Source of the DNA: Streptomyces hyaluromycini
GTDB lineage: Bacteria; Actinomycetota; Actinomycetes; Streptomycetales; Streptomycetaceae
NCBI RefSeq assembly: GCF_002217755.1
Contig: NZ_BCFL01000029.1
Location: 186,001-250,000 of the forward strand
DNA: 64,000 nt
Direction: 5' to 3'
The position numbers were made by a program, and so were the translations under genes. The notes beneath the pieces were generated by a model that searched no databases, was not told the DNA's origin, and saw only the letters and a program-made list of their open reading frames with translations. The number at the start of each line of letters is the position of its first letter. The stretch's first letter is position 1. Positions 23,601 through 32,755 of this stretch are shown here, one piece after another.

Positions 23601-24463
23601 CGCGGTGGTGGCCCTGCTTCCGTACAGCCTTGCGGTTCGCGCTGATCGAGCAGGCCCGTAACAGGCTGGCGCTGCTCATCGTGGTCCTGTTCGTCCCGCT
23701 GTGGACCACGCTGGCGTTCACGGTGGTAGCCCGTACGCCCTTGCGGTTCCGGATCCGTGCGGTGGGACGCACGGTGGTCATGGACGGCAATGTCCTGGTG
23801 CAGATCAACGGCGCACTGCAGGCCCTGTCACTGGTCATCGCGTTCATGATGTTCGTCGCCACAGCCCGCTCCGCGCTGTTCGACCAGCGACTGGTGCGGG
23901 CCGGCTATCCCCGCTCGTGCCTCGCGCTCGCGAAGTGCACCGCGCTCCTTCTGGTCGCGGCCCTGGTCGCCGGCTACACCACTGCGTGGATGCAGCTGTT
24001 CTGGCGCCCCGAGCAGCTCCTGGTGCTCGTTGCGGGGATGTGCACCGGTGCTCTGACCTACGGGGGCATCGGCATCGTGCTGGCGGCCGTGCTGCGCAGC
24101 GAGCTGGCCGGCATGTTCCTCGCCATCATGATCAGTTCCATCGATCTGGTGCTGCAGAATCCCCTGATCAACCCGGATGCGGACAGTCCCGTGGTGCGCT
24201 TCCTGCCTGCTTACGGGGCGGTGCAGACCTCGGTGGCCGCCGGCGGTCTGCAGGTGGTGCCGACCAGTTGCCTGCTGCTGGGGACGGGGTGGGCAGTGGG
24301 CATGGCGGCGCTGGGCATGGCTGCCTTCGCCGTCCGCACCCGCACCCGCACCCGCACCCGCACCCGCACCCGCACCCGCACCCGCACCCAGCGTTCGCGC
24401 ACGGCCCAGGCAACGCCGACTGAAATCGAGCAGACCGTGCGGGTGCCGGGACCGGCCCCTTGA
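23597..24463 (+). CDS. ABC-2-like membrane permease with Arg-Thr repeat tail
   Basis: 288 residues, coupled to the ATPase (ATGA). Six hydrophobic segments: about 23-45 (LALLIVVLFVPLWTTLAF), 72-95, 112-135 (ALLLVAALVAGYTTAW), 140-165, 172-190 and 235-255 (LGTGWAVGMAALGMAAF). This is an ABC-2-like layout. The cytoplasmic tail begins with nine consecutive Arg-Thr pairs encoded by a perfect CGCACC repeat, followed by QRSRTAQATPTEIEQTVRVPGPAP. The repeat makes tail length prone to in-frame variation. Substrate unknown. Confidence 0.85.
   Translation: MTRWWPCFRTALRFALIEQARNRLALLIVVLFVPLWTTLAFTVVARTPLRFRIRAVGRTVVMDGNVLVQINGALQALSLVIAFMMFVATARSALFDQRLVRAGYPRSCLALAKCTALLLVAALVAGYTTAWMQLFWRPEQLLVLVAGMCTGALTYGGIGIVLAAVLRSELAGMFLAIMISSIDLVLQNPLINPDADSPVVRFLPAYGAVQTSVAAGGLQVVPTSCLLLGTGWAVGMAALGMAAFAVRTRTRTRTRTRTRTRTRTQRSRTAQATPTEIEQTVRVPGPAP
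24335..24388 (+). repeat. CGCACC x9 hexanucleotide repeat in permease gene
   Basis: Nine perfect tandem copies encode (Arg-Thr)9. Six-base units keep the frame, so slippage changes only tail length. Confidence 0.95.
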
Positions 24464-24529
24464 GAGCGTCGTTTCGATGACGAACGGCCGCACGGCGGCA
24501 ACACCACGTGAGGAGCGGGGCTTTCAGAG

Positions 24530-25201
24530 GTGACGCAACACAACACTGCGGCTTCGGCAGCTTCACCTGCCGTATCAGCCCCGCCGCCCGGCTCTTCCCA
24601 CCCAGCCGCGGGCGAGGTGGTGCCTCGCTCCGCGGCACGCTGGGCCTGGCTGCTCAGCGACGGCGGTGAGCCCCGGAACTGGATACTGGTCCTGGCTCCG
24701 CTGCTGGGCTGGCACGCCGCCGGATGGGCCGGCATCGGATGGGGCGTGTTCGCGGCCGTGTTCACCGCGGTGCTGCCCACGCTGATCCTGGGGTTCGGTG
24801 AGCGCCGGCAGTACTGGGGCGACCGACATGTGCGGCGGCGGCAGGACCGTATCGTGGCCGCCCCCGGGGTGATGGCCTCGGTCGTCACCGGCACCGCGCT
24901 GCTGTACGGGCTCAAAGCTCCTTCCGAGGTGACGGCCCTGGTGACGGCGATGCTCGCCGTCCTGCTCACCTTGCTGGTGATCACCTTCTTCTGGAAGGTG
25001 TCGGTTCACTCCGCGGTCGCTTCCGGTGCTCTTGCCATCCTCAGCTCGGTCTTCGGCCCCTGGATGCTCCTGCTGACTCCCTTGGTGGTGCTGATCGGCT
25101 GGTCCCGTATCCGGCTGCGTTGCCACACCGTCGGCCAGGTCACCGTCGGGGTGCTGATCGGCGCGGCAGTCGGCGCACCTGTCTACACACTCCTGGGGTA
25201 A
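24530..25201 (+). CDS. PAP2-like membrane protein (lipid phosphatase family)
   Basis: 223 residues from GTG. After a Ser/Ala/Pro-rich leader there are about six membrane segments (NWILVLAPLLGWHAAGWAGIGW, GVFAAVFTAVLPTLILGF, GVMASVVTGTALLYGL, VTALVTAMLAVLLTLLVITFF). The PAP2 half-motifs are FWKVSVHSAVASG (the SxH-like block with the catalytic His) and LIGWSRIRLRCHTVGQVTVGVLIGA (SRxxxxxHxxxQ with the second His). Such enzymes dephosphorylate prenyl diphosphates or phosphatidates at the membrane. The stop overlaps the following acyltransferase start (TAATG), so it is in the same operon. With two polyprenyl synthetases adjacent, a prenyl-diphosphate phosphatase role is attractive. Confidence 0.75.
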   Translation: MTQHNTAASAASPAVSAPPPGSSHPAAGEVVPRSAARWAWLLSDGGEPRNWILVLAPLLGWHAAGWAGIGWGVFAAVFTAVLPTLILGFGERRQYWGDRHVRRRQDRIVAAPGVMASVVTGTALLYGLKAPSEVTALVTAMLAVLLTLLVITFFWKVSVHSAVASGALAILSSVFGPWMLLLTPLVVLIGWSRIRLRCHTVGQVTVGVLIGAAVGAPVYTLLG

Positions 25202-26604
25202 TGGACATGAACCGGTTCCCGGATCCGAGCCCCGCCGATCTCGTCATGGTGAAGGCCGAACAGCTCGCGGAGCACCCGGACGCCAACTCGACGGTCGGGG
25301 CGGTGCTGCACCTGACCGGCGACGTGCCCGATCTGGCCGCTCTGCGCGAGCACGTGACCGCGCGTCTTGCCGATCTTCCCTGTTTGACGCATGTCCTGAC
25401 CGGCGACGGGCCGACGGCACAGTGGACGCCTGCCGCCCCGGACATGGCCCGGCACGTTCGCGATCGGCAGGTGGCCAGTGCGCCGGAGGCTCTTGAGGCG
25501 ACCGTGCGGCTCCTCCTGCAAGAGCCGTGGGCCGAGGGGGCCCCGGCCTGGCGCATGATCCTCCTGCACGGTCACACGCCCGACGGGTTCGCTCTGCTGT
25601 ATCTCACCCATCATGCCGTCCAGGACGGCGCGAACGTCGTCACGGTCATGGAGGCGCTGTTCGGGCCGCGACTCCTGCCGGAACAGTTCTCAGTGCCCAC
25701 CCGGGACATCTGCCCAATCCCCAGGCCCCGCCTGTGCCAGGTCCTGCGCAGCACCGTGACCCTGCTGCGCCACGCGCGCCGGCACCGTCTGTGGCAATCC
25801 GCCTCGCATCCGCTGTCCAGCCGCCGTCACACGATGTGGACTCAAGTGCCCTCCGCCGGCCTGCGCACCGCGGCCCGCGCCGCCGGAGCCAGCACCAACG
25901 ACGTCTACCTCACCGCCGTGGCTCACGCGATCACCCAGTGGGCCTACGACGCCTGGCCTCGCGCAGCCGGCGTGTCGATTCCCGTGATGGTGCCCGTCAA
26001 TCTGCGCACGCCCGATGAAGCAGGGGCGCCCGGCAACCGGCTGTTCCTGGCCCGGATCGACCTGCCCGGCGGCACCATGCCGATGGGCCGGCGGCTGGCG
26101 CGTGCGCAAGCGGTCACCACTCCCCTGAAGTCGGCCGGACACAAGACGGTTCTCCGAGCTGCTCTCACTCGCCTTCCCCAGCCGCTGCTCCGGCGCCTCG
26201 TGGCCGTCGGCACCGTCCCGGGCCGACTCACCGTCTGCGCCTCCTATCTCGTGGTGCGCCGGCGCCTGCACTACGGCGAGGCGGCAGTGCGCCGCATCGA
26301 CCCCGTCATCTGCTGCCCGCCTGGCGTCCCCATGGCCATCGCGGCGGTCAGCTACGAGGGCACGACCAGCGCGTGCTTCCGTATCGACCGAGCCCTTCCC
26401 GGCGCCGACAGCCTTCCCGCACGCTGGCGCCAGGCCCTCGCGGACCTGGTGGCCACAGCCTCGCCGGTCCCAGGGTGCGGTCCCGCACCCGCGGGGCACA
26501 CACCCGCGGGGCGCACACCCGACGGGCGCGCCACGCCTGTCGTGCGTGCGCTGCTCACATGGCTCGCTCAACGCCCCACAGCGGCAGATACTCGAAGAAG
26601 GTGA
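25201..26604 (+). CDS. WS/DGAT-like O-acyltransferase
   Basis: 467 residues. The motif THHAVQDGANVVTVMEALF near residue 140 is the HHxxxDG catalytic motif of wax-ester synthase/diacylglycerol acyltransferases and condensation domains. The C-terminal half has TNDVYLTAVAHAITQWAYD, VMVPVNLRTPDEAGAPGNRLFLARIDLPGG and ICCPPGVPMAIAAVSYEGTTSACFRID, as in the WS/DGAT C-terminal (DUF1298) domain. The reaction would be acyl transfer from acyl-CoA to an alcohol. The 3' end overlaps the convergent polyprenyl synthetase by 50 bp. The acceptor might be a prenyl alcohol released by the PAP2-like protein (inference). Confidence 0.8.
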   Translation: MDMNRFPDPSPADLVMVKAEQLAEHPDANSTVGAVLHLTGDVPDLAALREHVTARLADLPCLTHVLTGDGPTAQWTPAAPDMARHVRDRQVASAPEALEATVRLLLQEPWAEGAPAWRMILLHGHTPDGFALLYLTHHAVQDGANVVTVMEALFGPRLLPEQFSVPTRDICPIPRPRLCQVLRSTVTLLRHARRHRLWQSASHPLSSRRHTMWTQVPSAGLRTAARAAGASTNDVYLTAVAHAITQWAYDAWPRAAGVSIPVMVPVNLRTPDEAGAPGNRLFLARIDLPGGTMPMGRRLARAQAVTTPLKSAGHKTVLRAALTRLPQPLLRRLVAVGTVPGRLTVCASYLVVRRRLHYGEAAVRRIDPVICCPPGVPMAIAAVSYEGTTSACFRIDRALPGADSLPARWRQALADLVATASPVPGCGPAPAGHTPAGRTPDGRATPVVRALLTWLAQRPTAADTRRR

Positions 26605-27625
26605 CCGCCTCCTCACGCCACCGTGACCGCCAGTCCGCGGCCACCGCGGAAGCCTGCTCGGCACAGCGCCGCATGTCCGCCTGCATCCGCACCGTCACAC
26701 CACGGTTCTCACCGATCTCCCGGACGGCGGCGATGGTTTCGGGCGTGCAGGACGGGTCACCCAGCGCGGCCCGCACCACCGCACGCTCGGAGCCGTCGAC
26801 GGCGGACAGCAGGGCACTGACGGTGTAGCTCTGTTTCCCGTCGCGGATGTCGGTGCCGGTCGGCTTGCCCATGGTGGCCGCGTCCCCGAACAGGTCCAGG
26901 TAGTCATCACGCATCTGCCCGCAGATCCCCACCAGCCGCGCGTACTCGCGCAGGTCCTGCTCGAAGAGGTCCGGTTCCTCGCCCGCGGCCAGAAGTCCGA
27001 GTTGCATGGGCGCGAGGATCGAGTAGCGGGCGGACTTGTAGTCGGCCACACAGTGCAGGATCTGCTCGTCGGCGGTGGCGGTGAAATCGCGCTCCAGGTC
27101 GATGATCTGGCCCACGAACGTGTCGGCCGCCGCCCGCGTCTGCACCTCGACCATGGCATGCCGCACCGCGACCGGCAGCTTGGCGTCCAGCAGTACCCGC
27201 AGGGACAGGGCGAGGGCGAGGTCGCCTGCAAGTACGGTGAGACCGAGGGCGGTCTGCGGGTGGCCGGGGAACCGTTCACGGTAGGCGTAGTAAGTGGAAG
27301 GGCCGCCGCGGCGGGTGGGGCTGTCGTCGATGAGATCGTCGTGCACCAGGCCGTGGGTCTGCAGCAGTTCGACGCTCAGTGCCGCGGCGTCCAGTCCTTC
27401 GACCGGCTCGCCGGTCACCAGACGAGCTGCCTCGTGCAGGAGAGCGACCCGCATCCGCTTGCCGCCCCGCAAGGACAGTTCCCGCAGCAACTGCAGGCAG
27501 TCCGGAGTGAAACGGCTGAACGACGGCGCATCCACCCCGGCGCTCAACGTGTCGAAGTACTCCTCGAAAAGCGTGTTGAACCGGCGCTCGTATCCGGCGA
27601 CACGATCGAACACCTGCTGGATCAT
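26555..27625 (-). CDS. Polyprenyl diphosphate synthase (trans type) 1
   Basis: 356 residues from ATG after GAGGA. First Asp-rich motif HGLVHDDLIDDSPTRRGGPSTYY, preceded by GGKRMRVALLHEA; second Asp-rich motif CGQMRDDYLDLFGDA; and KSARYSILAPMQLGLLAAG with the conserved Lys. It lacks a bulky aromatic residue at the fifth position before the first Asp motif (His) and has Gly at the fourth, hinting at a product longer than FPP. It makes linear isoprenoid diphosphates from IPP in the cytosol. It lies 84 bp downstream of the second synthetase on the same strand, a probable two-gene operon. Confidence 0.9.
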   Translation of the reverse strand: MIQQVFDRVAGYERRFNTLFEEYFDTLSAGVDAPSFSRFTPDCLQLLRELSLRGGKRMRVALLHEAARLVTGEPVEGLDAAALSVELLQTHGLVHDDLIDDSPTRRGGPSTYYAYRERFPGHPQTALGLTVLAGDLALALSLRVLLDAKLPVAVRHAMVEVQTRAAADTFVGQIIDLERDFTATADEQILHCVADYKSARYSILAPMQLGLLAAGEEPDLFEQDLREYARLVGICGQMRDDYLDLFGDAATMGKPTGTDIRDGKQSYTVSALLSAVDGSERAVVRAALGDPSCTPETIAAVREIGENRGVTVRMQADMRRCAEQASAVAADWRSRWREEAVTFFEYLPLWGVERAM

Positions 27626-27709
27626 GACGAGTTCCTCCTGCTCGGGTCGGGTGACACAGCTGTAGACGCGCGGCGGTGAGGACTGGTGCCCGAGGCACGC
27701 GGTGCGATG

Positions 27710-28786
27710 TCAGGAGGTGTACTGGGTGGCGGTGACCGCCAGCCCGCGCAGCGCACGGTCCGCGGCCTGCGGGAAGCCGGCCCCGTCCAGGACCCGCAGC
27801 ACTTGTTCGTAGCGGTCGGCGATCATCCGTTCGGTGTGCTCCCGTGCCCCGGTGTCCTGCAGGATCGTCCGCGCCTCGGCCGCTTCACGCTCCCCCAGGT
27901 CGGCCCGGCCCACGAGGTGGCCGAGCCGCTCACGCTGGACCCGGTCGGCGCGCTGCAGACCCAGCGCGAGCAGAACGGTCCGCTTGCCCTCCCGCAGATC
28001 GCTCAGACCCGGCGCACACGCGCCGTCCGGGCTGCCGAACACGTCCAGCAGGTCATCCCTCAGTTGGAACGCCTCGCCCAACGGCAGACCCAGCCGCGTG
28101 AAGACATCCATCGTGGCCCCACCGGCCCCGGCTACCGCAGCCCCCAGTTGAAGCGGCCGCTCGATGGTCGCGGTGGCGGTCTTGCAGCGGATGATCCGCA
28201 AGGCTGCCTCGACATCGTCGGCGCCACAGCCGGTACCCATCACATCCAGATACTGGCCGTACATCACCTCTTCCAGCATCGCGTCGTTCAACCCGTGCAC
28301 CAGCCGCTGCCGCCCCGGCTCCAACCGGGCGGTGTGCAGCAACTCCTGCGCCCACATCAACGCGAGGTTGCCCACCAGCAGCGCGCCGCCCGCCCCCAGC
28401 CGCTCGGCCCGCTCGTCCTCGCCCAGCCGGGCACGCATCACCCGATGGACAGCAGGGCGGCCCCGGCGGCTGACCGAGTCGTCCATGATGTCGTCGTGGA
28501 TGAGGGCAAAGGCCACGAACAGCTCCAGCGACGCCGCCACACGCAACGCCGACGCCGCCTCCCCGTGTCCGCCTGCGGCATGCCAGCCCACCACACACAG
28601 CAGCGCCCGGATCCGCTTCCCGCCTGCCGCCAAGAAGTCCCGCACGGTCTGCACCACCTCCGGCGGATACCCCCGGCCGACCGCCGCACGGGCCTTTTCG
28701 GCAAGGAAATCCTCAAGCGCTGCATCGACCCGGCGCTGCACCTCGCGCAAATCCATCGCTTGCGCGTCGACCACACCCGAAGTCAC
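27710..28786 (-). CDS. Polyprenyl diphosphate synthase (trans type) 2
   Basis: 358 residues from GTG (GGGAG upstream; ATG ten codons on lacks a site). GGKRIRALLCVVGWHA, first motif FALIHDDIMDDSVSRRGRPAVH, KTATATIERPLQLGAAVAG and second motif EAFQLRDDLLDVFGSPD. The first motif is DDxxD without insertion, and Phe sits five residues before it, a pattern seen in GGPP-type synthases. Sequence is clearly distinct from synthetase 1, so the two could make different chain lengths or form a heteromer. The promoter must lie in the 560-bp gap to the right. Confidence 0.9.
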   Translation of the reverse strand: MTSGVVDAQAMDLREVQRRVDAALEDFLAEKARAAVGRGYPPEVVQTVRDFLAAGGKRIRALLCVVGWHAAGGHGEAASALRVAASLELFVAFALIHDDIMDDSVSRRGRPAVHRVMRARLGEDERAERLGAGGALLVGNLALMWAQELLHTARLEPGRQRLVHGLNDAMLEEVMYGQYLDVMGTGCGADDVEAALRIIRCKTATATIERPLQLGAAVAGAGGATMDVFTRLGLPLGEAFQLRDDLLDVFGSPDGACAPGLSDLREGKRTVLLALGLQRADRVQRERLGHLVGRADLGEREAAEARTILQDTGAREHTERMIADRYEQVLRVLDGAGFPQAADRALRGLAVTATQYTS

Positions 28787-29311
28787 CGGTTCACCACTCC
28801 CGACCGGGCAGGTTCAGGCTCGGGCGGGACGGAGGGAGGTGATCGTGGGGGCTGCGTCCGGCATCAGGGCTCTTGCGACAACCCGGGCTGTCGGCCGGCC
28901 GCGTCACCCAGTTGGTCTCCATGATCCCTCCAACGACCCAGATCGCTCAAGAACACGCGCCGAGGCATCCTCTGCTTACACACACGGTATGGACGCCGGC
29001 GAACGAACTGTCCTGCCGGGAACGTTCGGGAGCTGTTGCCACCTTGTTCCGACATGCACATGTGACTGCGGTCGCGAAACCCGACGAGGACCCGAGTCGA
29101 CCTGGGCAGGGTCGGTCAGGACGGCCTGGACCGCTGCATCGACGGCTGCAGTCCCAGGCCCTGGCTCGCCCCCCTGCGACACCGCGGGCTTCGTCAACTA
29201 CCTCGTGCCACCCCTGCCAGCCGCTGAAGCAAGCCGGGGCACGGCACCTCGATTGGGATACGGGCCCAGATGTGCGGCCGGTCCGGCTCACCTCAACCCG
29301 GGTCAGCGCCC
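28787..29311. other. Intergenic 525 bp, no gene seen
   Basis: Lies between divergent polyprenyl synthetase and MFS genes. Only short, poorly composed ORFs are present on both strands (for example 28864-29061 minus). Probably contains the promoters of both units. Confidence 0.5.
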
Positions 29312-29341
29312 TTGCCCGAGTCGCCGGCCCTCACCTAGCCT
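29312..29341 (+). promoter_or_regulatory. Promoter for a leaderless MFS transcript
   Basis: TTGCCC (29312-29317), 18-bp spacer, TAGCCT (29336-29341), six bases before the GTG start of the MFS gene. No ribosome site lies between, so the mRNA probably starts at or next to GTG, a common actinobacterial arrangement. Confidence 0.55.
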
Positions 29342-29347
29342 GAGTTT

Positions 29348-30550
29348 GTGCCGCTGATAAACAAAACCCGGACGTACAACGCCGTGCCCGGCAACGCCCT
29401 CACCCGGCTCCGCATCGCGCTGACCGTCTTCTTCGCCATGGACGGCTTCGTCTTCGCCGGATGGGTCGTCCGCATCCCGGCCATCAAGGAACAGACCGGC
29501 GCCTCGGCCAGCGCCCTGGGACTCGCCCTGCTCGGCGTCTCGGCCGGAGCAGTGATCACGATGATGTTCACCGGACGGCTGTGCCGCCGCTACGGCGCCC
29601 ACCCCGTGACCGTCGTCTGCGCCGTCCTGCTCTCCCTCAGCATCGCCCTGCCCCCGCTGACCCACTCGGTCCTGGCCCTCGGCGCCGTACTGCTCGTCTT
29701 CGGCAGCGCCTACGGCGGCATCAACGTGGCGTTCAACAGCGCCGCGGTCGACCTGGTACGCGCCCTCCGCCGCCCGGTCATGCCCAGTTTCCACGCCGCT
29801 TTCAGCCTGGGCGGCATGATCGGCGCCGGCCTGGGTTCGCTGATCGCCGGAGTGCTGTCCCCCACCCAGCACCTGCTCTGCCTCACCGCGATCGGCCTGC
29901 TGGTCACCCTCCTCGCGGGCCGCACTCTCCTTCGCACTCCCCCTCCCGGCACGCCCGAGGACAACGCACCGCAGGCGGCGTCCGCACCCCACCGCCCGGC
30001 ACCCCGCACCCGTCTGCTCGTCGTCACCTTCGGTCTGATCGCCCTGTGCACGGCCTACGGCGAGGGGGCCATGGCCGACTGGAGCGCCCTGCACCTGGAG
30101 CAGGACCTCGGCGCCGCACCCGGCACGGCGGCCATCGGCTACTCCTGCTTCGCCCTCGCCATGACCGTCGGCCGGCTCAGCGGCACCAGACTGCTCGAGG
30201 TCCTGGGACAGACACGGACCCTGGTGTTCGGCGGCACGACCGCCGCGATCGGCATGCTGCTCGGCGCACTCGCCCCGGCCCTGTGGGCGGCCCTCCTCGG
30301 ATTCGCGATCACCGGACTCGGCCTCGCCAACCTCTTCCCCGTCGCCGTCGAGCGCGCGGGCAGGCTGGCCGGCCCCGAAGGAGTCGCCGTCGCCTCCACC
30401 TTCGGCTACGGCGGCATGCTCCTGGGGCCGCCCGCCATCGGTTTCATGGCGGACTGGATCTCGCTGCCCACCGCCCTCACCACCGTCGCCGCACTCGCCG
30501 CCACCGCCGCGGCCATCGCACTCCTGACCCGGCGCACGGCAGGGCACTGA
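29348..30550 (+). CDS. MFS transporter (12-helix)
   Basis: 400 residues, GTG start with no ribosome site and a -10-like TAGCCT six bases upstream. Twelve membrane helices. The N-terminal half has FFAMDGFVFAGWVVRIPAIKEQTGAS, then FTGRLCRRYGAHPVTVVCAVLL and FGSAYGGINVAFNSAAVDL. The central loop is acidic/proline rich. The C-terminal half includes YGEGAMADWSALHLEQDLGA and FSLGG-type GxxxG helices. It resembles the Fuc/YbjJ-like inner-membrane MFS group, which includes sugar and drug exporters. Its proximity to the isoprenoid genes could be coincidental; it is divergent from them. Confidence 0.85.
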   Translation: MPLINKTRTYNAVPGNALTRLRIALTVFFAMDGFVFAGWVVRIPAIKEQTGASASALGLALLGVSAGAVITMMFTGRLCRRYGAHPVTVVCAVLLSLSIALPPLTHSVLALGAVLLVFGSAYGGINVAFNSAAVDLVRALRRPVMPSFHAAFSLGGMIGAGLGSLIAGVLSPTQHLLCLTAIGLLVTLLAGRTLLRTPPPGTPEDNAPQAASAPHRPAPRTRLLVVTFGLIALCTAYGEGAMADWSALHLEQDLGAAPGTAAIGYSCFALAMTVGRLSGTRLLEVLGQTRTLVFGGTTAAIGMLLGALAPALWAALLGFAITGLGLANLFPVAVERAGRLAGPEGVAVASTFGYGGMLLGPPAIGFMADWISLPTALTTVAALAATAAAIALLTRRTAGH

Positions 30551-30581
30551 CCGAGGTCTCCGCCCGCTCCGCCGTGCCGCC

Positions 30582-32327
30582 TCAGTCCAGCAGCCCCGGC
30601 TCCCGTACCGACTCCAGTACCCCGGCGAGTCTCGCCGTGTCGGCGGCGGTCCATCCCGGTGGACTCGTGATCTCCGCCCACGCGCTCGTCGGCAGGGTCC
30701 CGTACCGGTGGCCGAATCCGTCCGGCACGCTGTCGGCGCCGGCCAGGTCGCACGCCACCTGCCAGAACGTCAGCAGCGGATACCACTGCATCGCCGGTGA
30801 GACGTCCCGGGCCCGCGGCCGGTCCAGCCAGTCCGGCTTGCGGAAGGCGAGGTCGGGCGACCACCAGACGACCGGGTCGGAGCCGTTCTGGAGGTAGACC
30901 GCGCGGGGCTCGCCCCAGGGCGCGGCCGGGATGCCGTAGTCGGCGGGCACCTGTGCGAAGCGCACGTGCGCCCCGTCGTCGACCACCGGACGCCATTCGG
31001 GGCTGCCCGGCTGCCGCTGGGCGGTGACCGTCTTCCACAGCGGGTTGTCGTAGGTCGGCCCGACGAACAGTGCGCCCCCGGTCTCCGCGACGAGCGTGGA
31101 CAGGGAGCCGTTCAGGGCGGACTCCATGGAGAAGGAGCCGAGGCTCTCCCCGTAGACGAGGAGCCGGGGGCGGGAGCCGGCGGGGAGCGTTCGCCACTTG
31201 GCGTAGACGGCGTCGAAGAGGGCACGTCCGGTGTCGGCGGCCTCGTCCTCGGTGAGCGCGGAGACCCAGCTCGGGAGGTAGGAGTACTGCATGGCGACCT
31301 GCGCGGTGTCGCCGCCCCACATGTACTCCAGGGGCTTGCTGCCCTGGTCGTTGATCCAGCCGGTGCCGGTGGTGCCCATGACGGCGAGGATGCTGCGGGA
31401 GAAGCCGCCGGTGCGTTCGAGTTCGCGTACGGCGAGGGCGGCGCGTTCGTCGAGGCTGTCGGCGGAGCGCAGGCCGACGTAGACCCGTACCGGATCCTCG
31501 GCCGGGCGGCCGGTGAAGGCCGCGATGTCGGTGCGGGGTGTGGCCGTGCCGACGAAGTCGCGGCCCTTGGCGCCCAGCGTGTCCCAGGGCGCCGCGGACT
31601 CCGGGCTGCCGGACAGGGTGGGCAGGCCGGGCTGGTGGACGCCCTCGGCGGTGCCCTGGTCCGCGAGGGACGCGGCGCTCTCGATCGCGTCCAGTGCCCC
31701 GCGCAGCAGGAAGCCCTGGACGACTCCGACGATCACGAACGCGGCGAGGGCGACCCCGGTGGCGTACGCGACGGGGCGTGGCAGGTGGGCGCCGAACGCG
31801 CGGGCGGCGAGGCGGGTGCCGAGCCGTACCGTACGGCCGGCCAGCAGCAGCAGCGTCCCGACCACCGCGGCCACCACCGGGACGAGCGCCCACTGCCACC
31901 AGACGATGTGCGGGGGCAGGGTGACCGCCCGGCGGACCTGGCCCTCCCAGCGGACGCTCCAGGCGGTGACGGTGACCACCGCGGCGGCGCCGAGCACGCC
32001 CAGGGCGGCCCAGAGGGTACGGCGGACCCGCGGGCGGATGCGGGCGCCGGCCCAGCGGAGCAGCAGCCGGGCGACGGTCTCCAGTACCGCACCGACGGCG
32101 TAGCCGACGGCCGCCGAGACGCCGGCCGCGAGTCCCTGGAGCCACCAGGCCCGTGGGAGCAGGGACGGGGTGAGGGACAGGCAGTAGCACAGGACCGCCA
32201 CCCCGGTTCCGCCCCAGCACGGCCGCCGCCGGACCACCCGGTCGGGGCCCGTGTACCGGCGCACCCGCTCCGCCGTCCGCCGGGTCCATTCCTTCGTACG
32301 ATTCAGAGCCCTGCCCGCACCACTCAC
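30582..32327 (-). CDS. Membrane-anchored alpha/beta hydrolase (Abhydrolase_9 type)
   Basis: 581 residues from GTG (VSGAGRALNRTKEWTRR) behind GAGG. Four or five membrane helices in residues 40-200 (GTGVAVLCYCLSLTPSLLPR, AALGVLGAAAVVTVTAW, WALVPVVAAVVGTLLLLAG, YATGVALAAFVIVGVVQGFLL). The catalytic part follows, with RPRLLVYGESLGSFSMESAL carrying the nucleophile in GESLGS, GGALFVGPTYDNPLWK and NGSDPVVWWSPDL. This is the two-domain family with DUF-type membrane N-terminus and Abhydrolase_9 catalytic domain. The native substrate is unknown. It is convergent with the MFS gene. Confidence 0.85.
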   Translation of the reverse strand: MSGAGRALNRTKEWTRRTAERVRRYTGPDRVVRRRPCWGGTGVAVLCYCLSLTPSLLPRAWWLQGLAAGVSAAVGYAVGAVLETVARLLLRWAGARIRPRVRRTLWAALGVLGAAAVVTVTAWSVRWEGQVRRAVTLPPHIVWWQWALVPVVAAVVGTLLLLAGRTVRLGTRLAARAFGAHLPRPVAYATGVALAAFVIVGVVQGFLLRGALDAIESAASLADQGTAEGVHQPGLPTLSGSPESAAPWDTLGAKGRDFVGTATPRTDIAAFTGRPAEDPVRVYVGLRSADSLDERAALAVRELERTGGFSRSILAVMGTTGTGWINDQGSKPLEYMWGGDTAQVAMQYSYLPSWVSALTEDEAADTGRALFDAVYAKWRTLPAGSRPRLLVYGESLGSFSMESALNGSLSTLVAETGGALFVGPTYDNPLWKTVTAQRQPGSPEWRPVVDDGAHVRFAQVPADYGIPAAPWGEPRAVYLQNGSDPVVWWSPDLAFRKPDWLDRPRARDVSPAMQWYPLLTFWQVACDLAGADSVPDGFGHRYGTLPTSAWAEITSPPGWTAADTARLAGVLESVREPGLLD

Positions 32328-32755
32328 TTGGCCACCTCGGGACCACGATCGGCCACCGCACCCGCCGCCGCATCCGGAAGATCCTTCAGCACCGCACTCC
32401 GTCCGGGAAAAGGTGCAGAGCCTCGCGGGGTATCCCATCGTGGTGGACATGGCCGAGGCCCGGACGACCGAGAATCCCCGCTCCGCACCGCCCGCGACCA
32501 GGCCGAGGCCGCCCACGCGGACCGCGCCGGTGGCCGGGTCGGCGGCCGGTGCCGGGGTGTTCGCCTTCCCCGGGCCGGATCCGGACGCGGTCGTCACCCA
32601 CGACCGCACCACCCGAGCCGGCACCCTGCCGCGGAAGCCGGGCGTCGAGGTCGTCACCGTCGTCGGCGCCGGACCGGGCCGGGGGCGCGGCGGCGGGCAC
32701 TGTACGAGCTGCCCGCCGCCGCGCGACCCGGCCGGGTCCTGACACCCTGCCCGGC
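32328..32755. other. Intergenic 428 bp, no supported gene
   Basis: A plus-strand frame (to 32742) and a minus-strand frame are open, but both are Arg/Pro/Gly-rich without recognisable motif or ribosome site. The region separates the divergent hydrolase and CPBP genes. Confidence 0.45.

Noticed and set aside
24335..24388. Considered as CRISPR-like or structural repeat
   Set aside because: Units are six bases with no spacers and lie inside an open reading frame; a simple sequence repeat.
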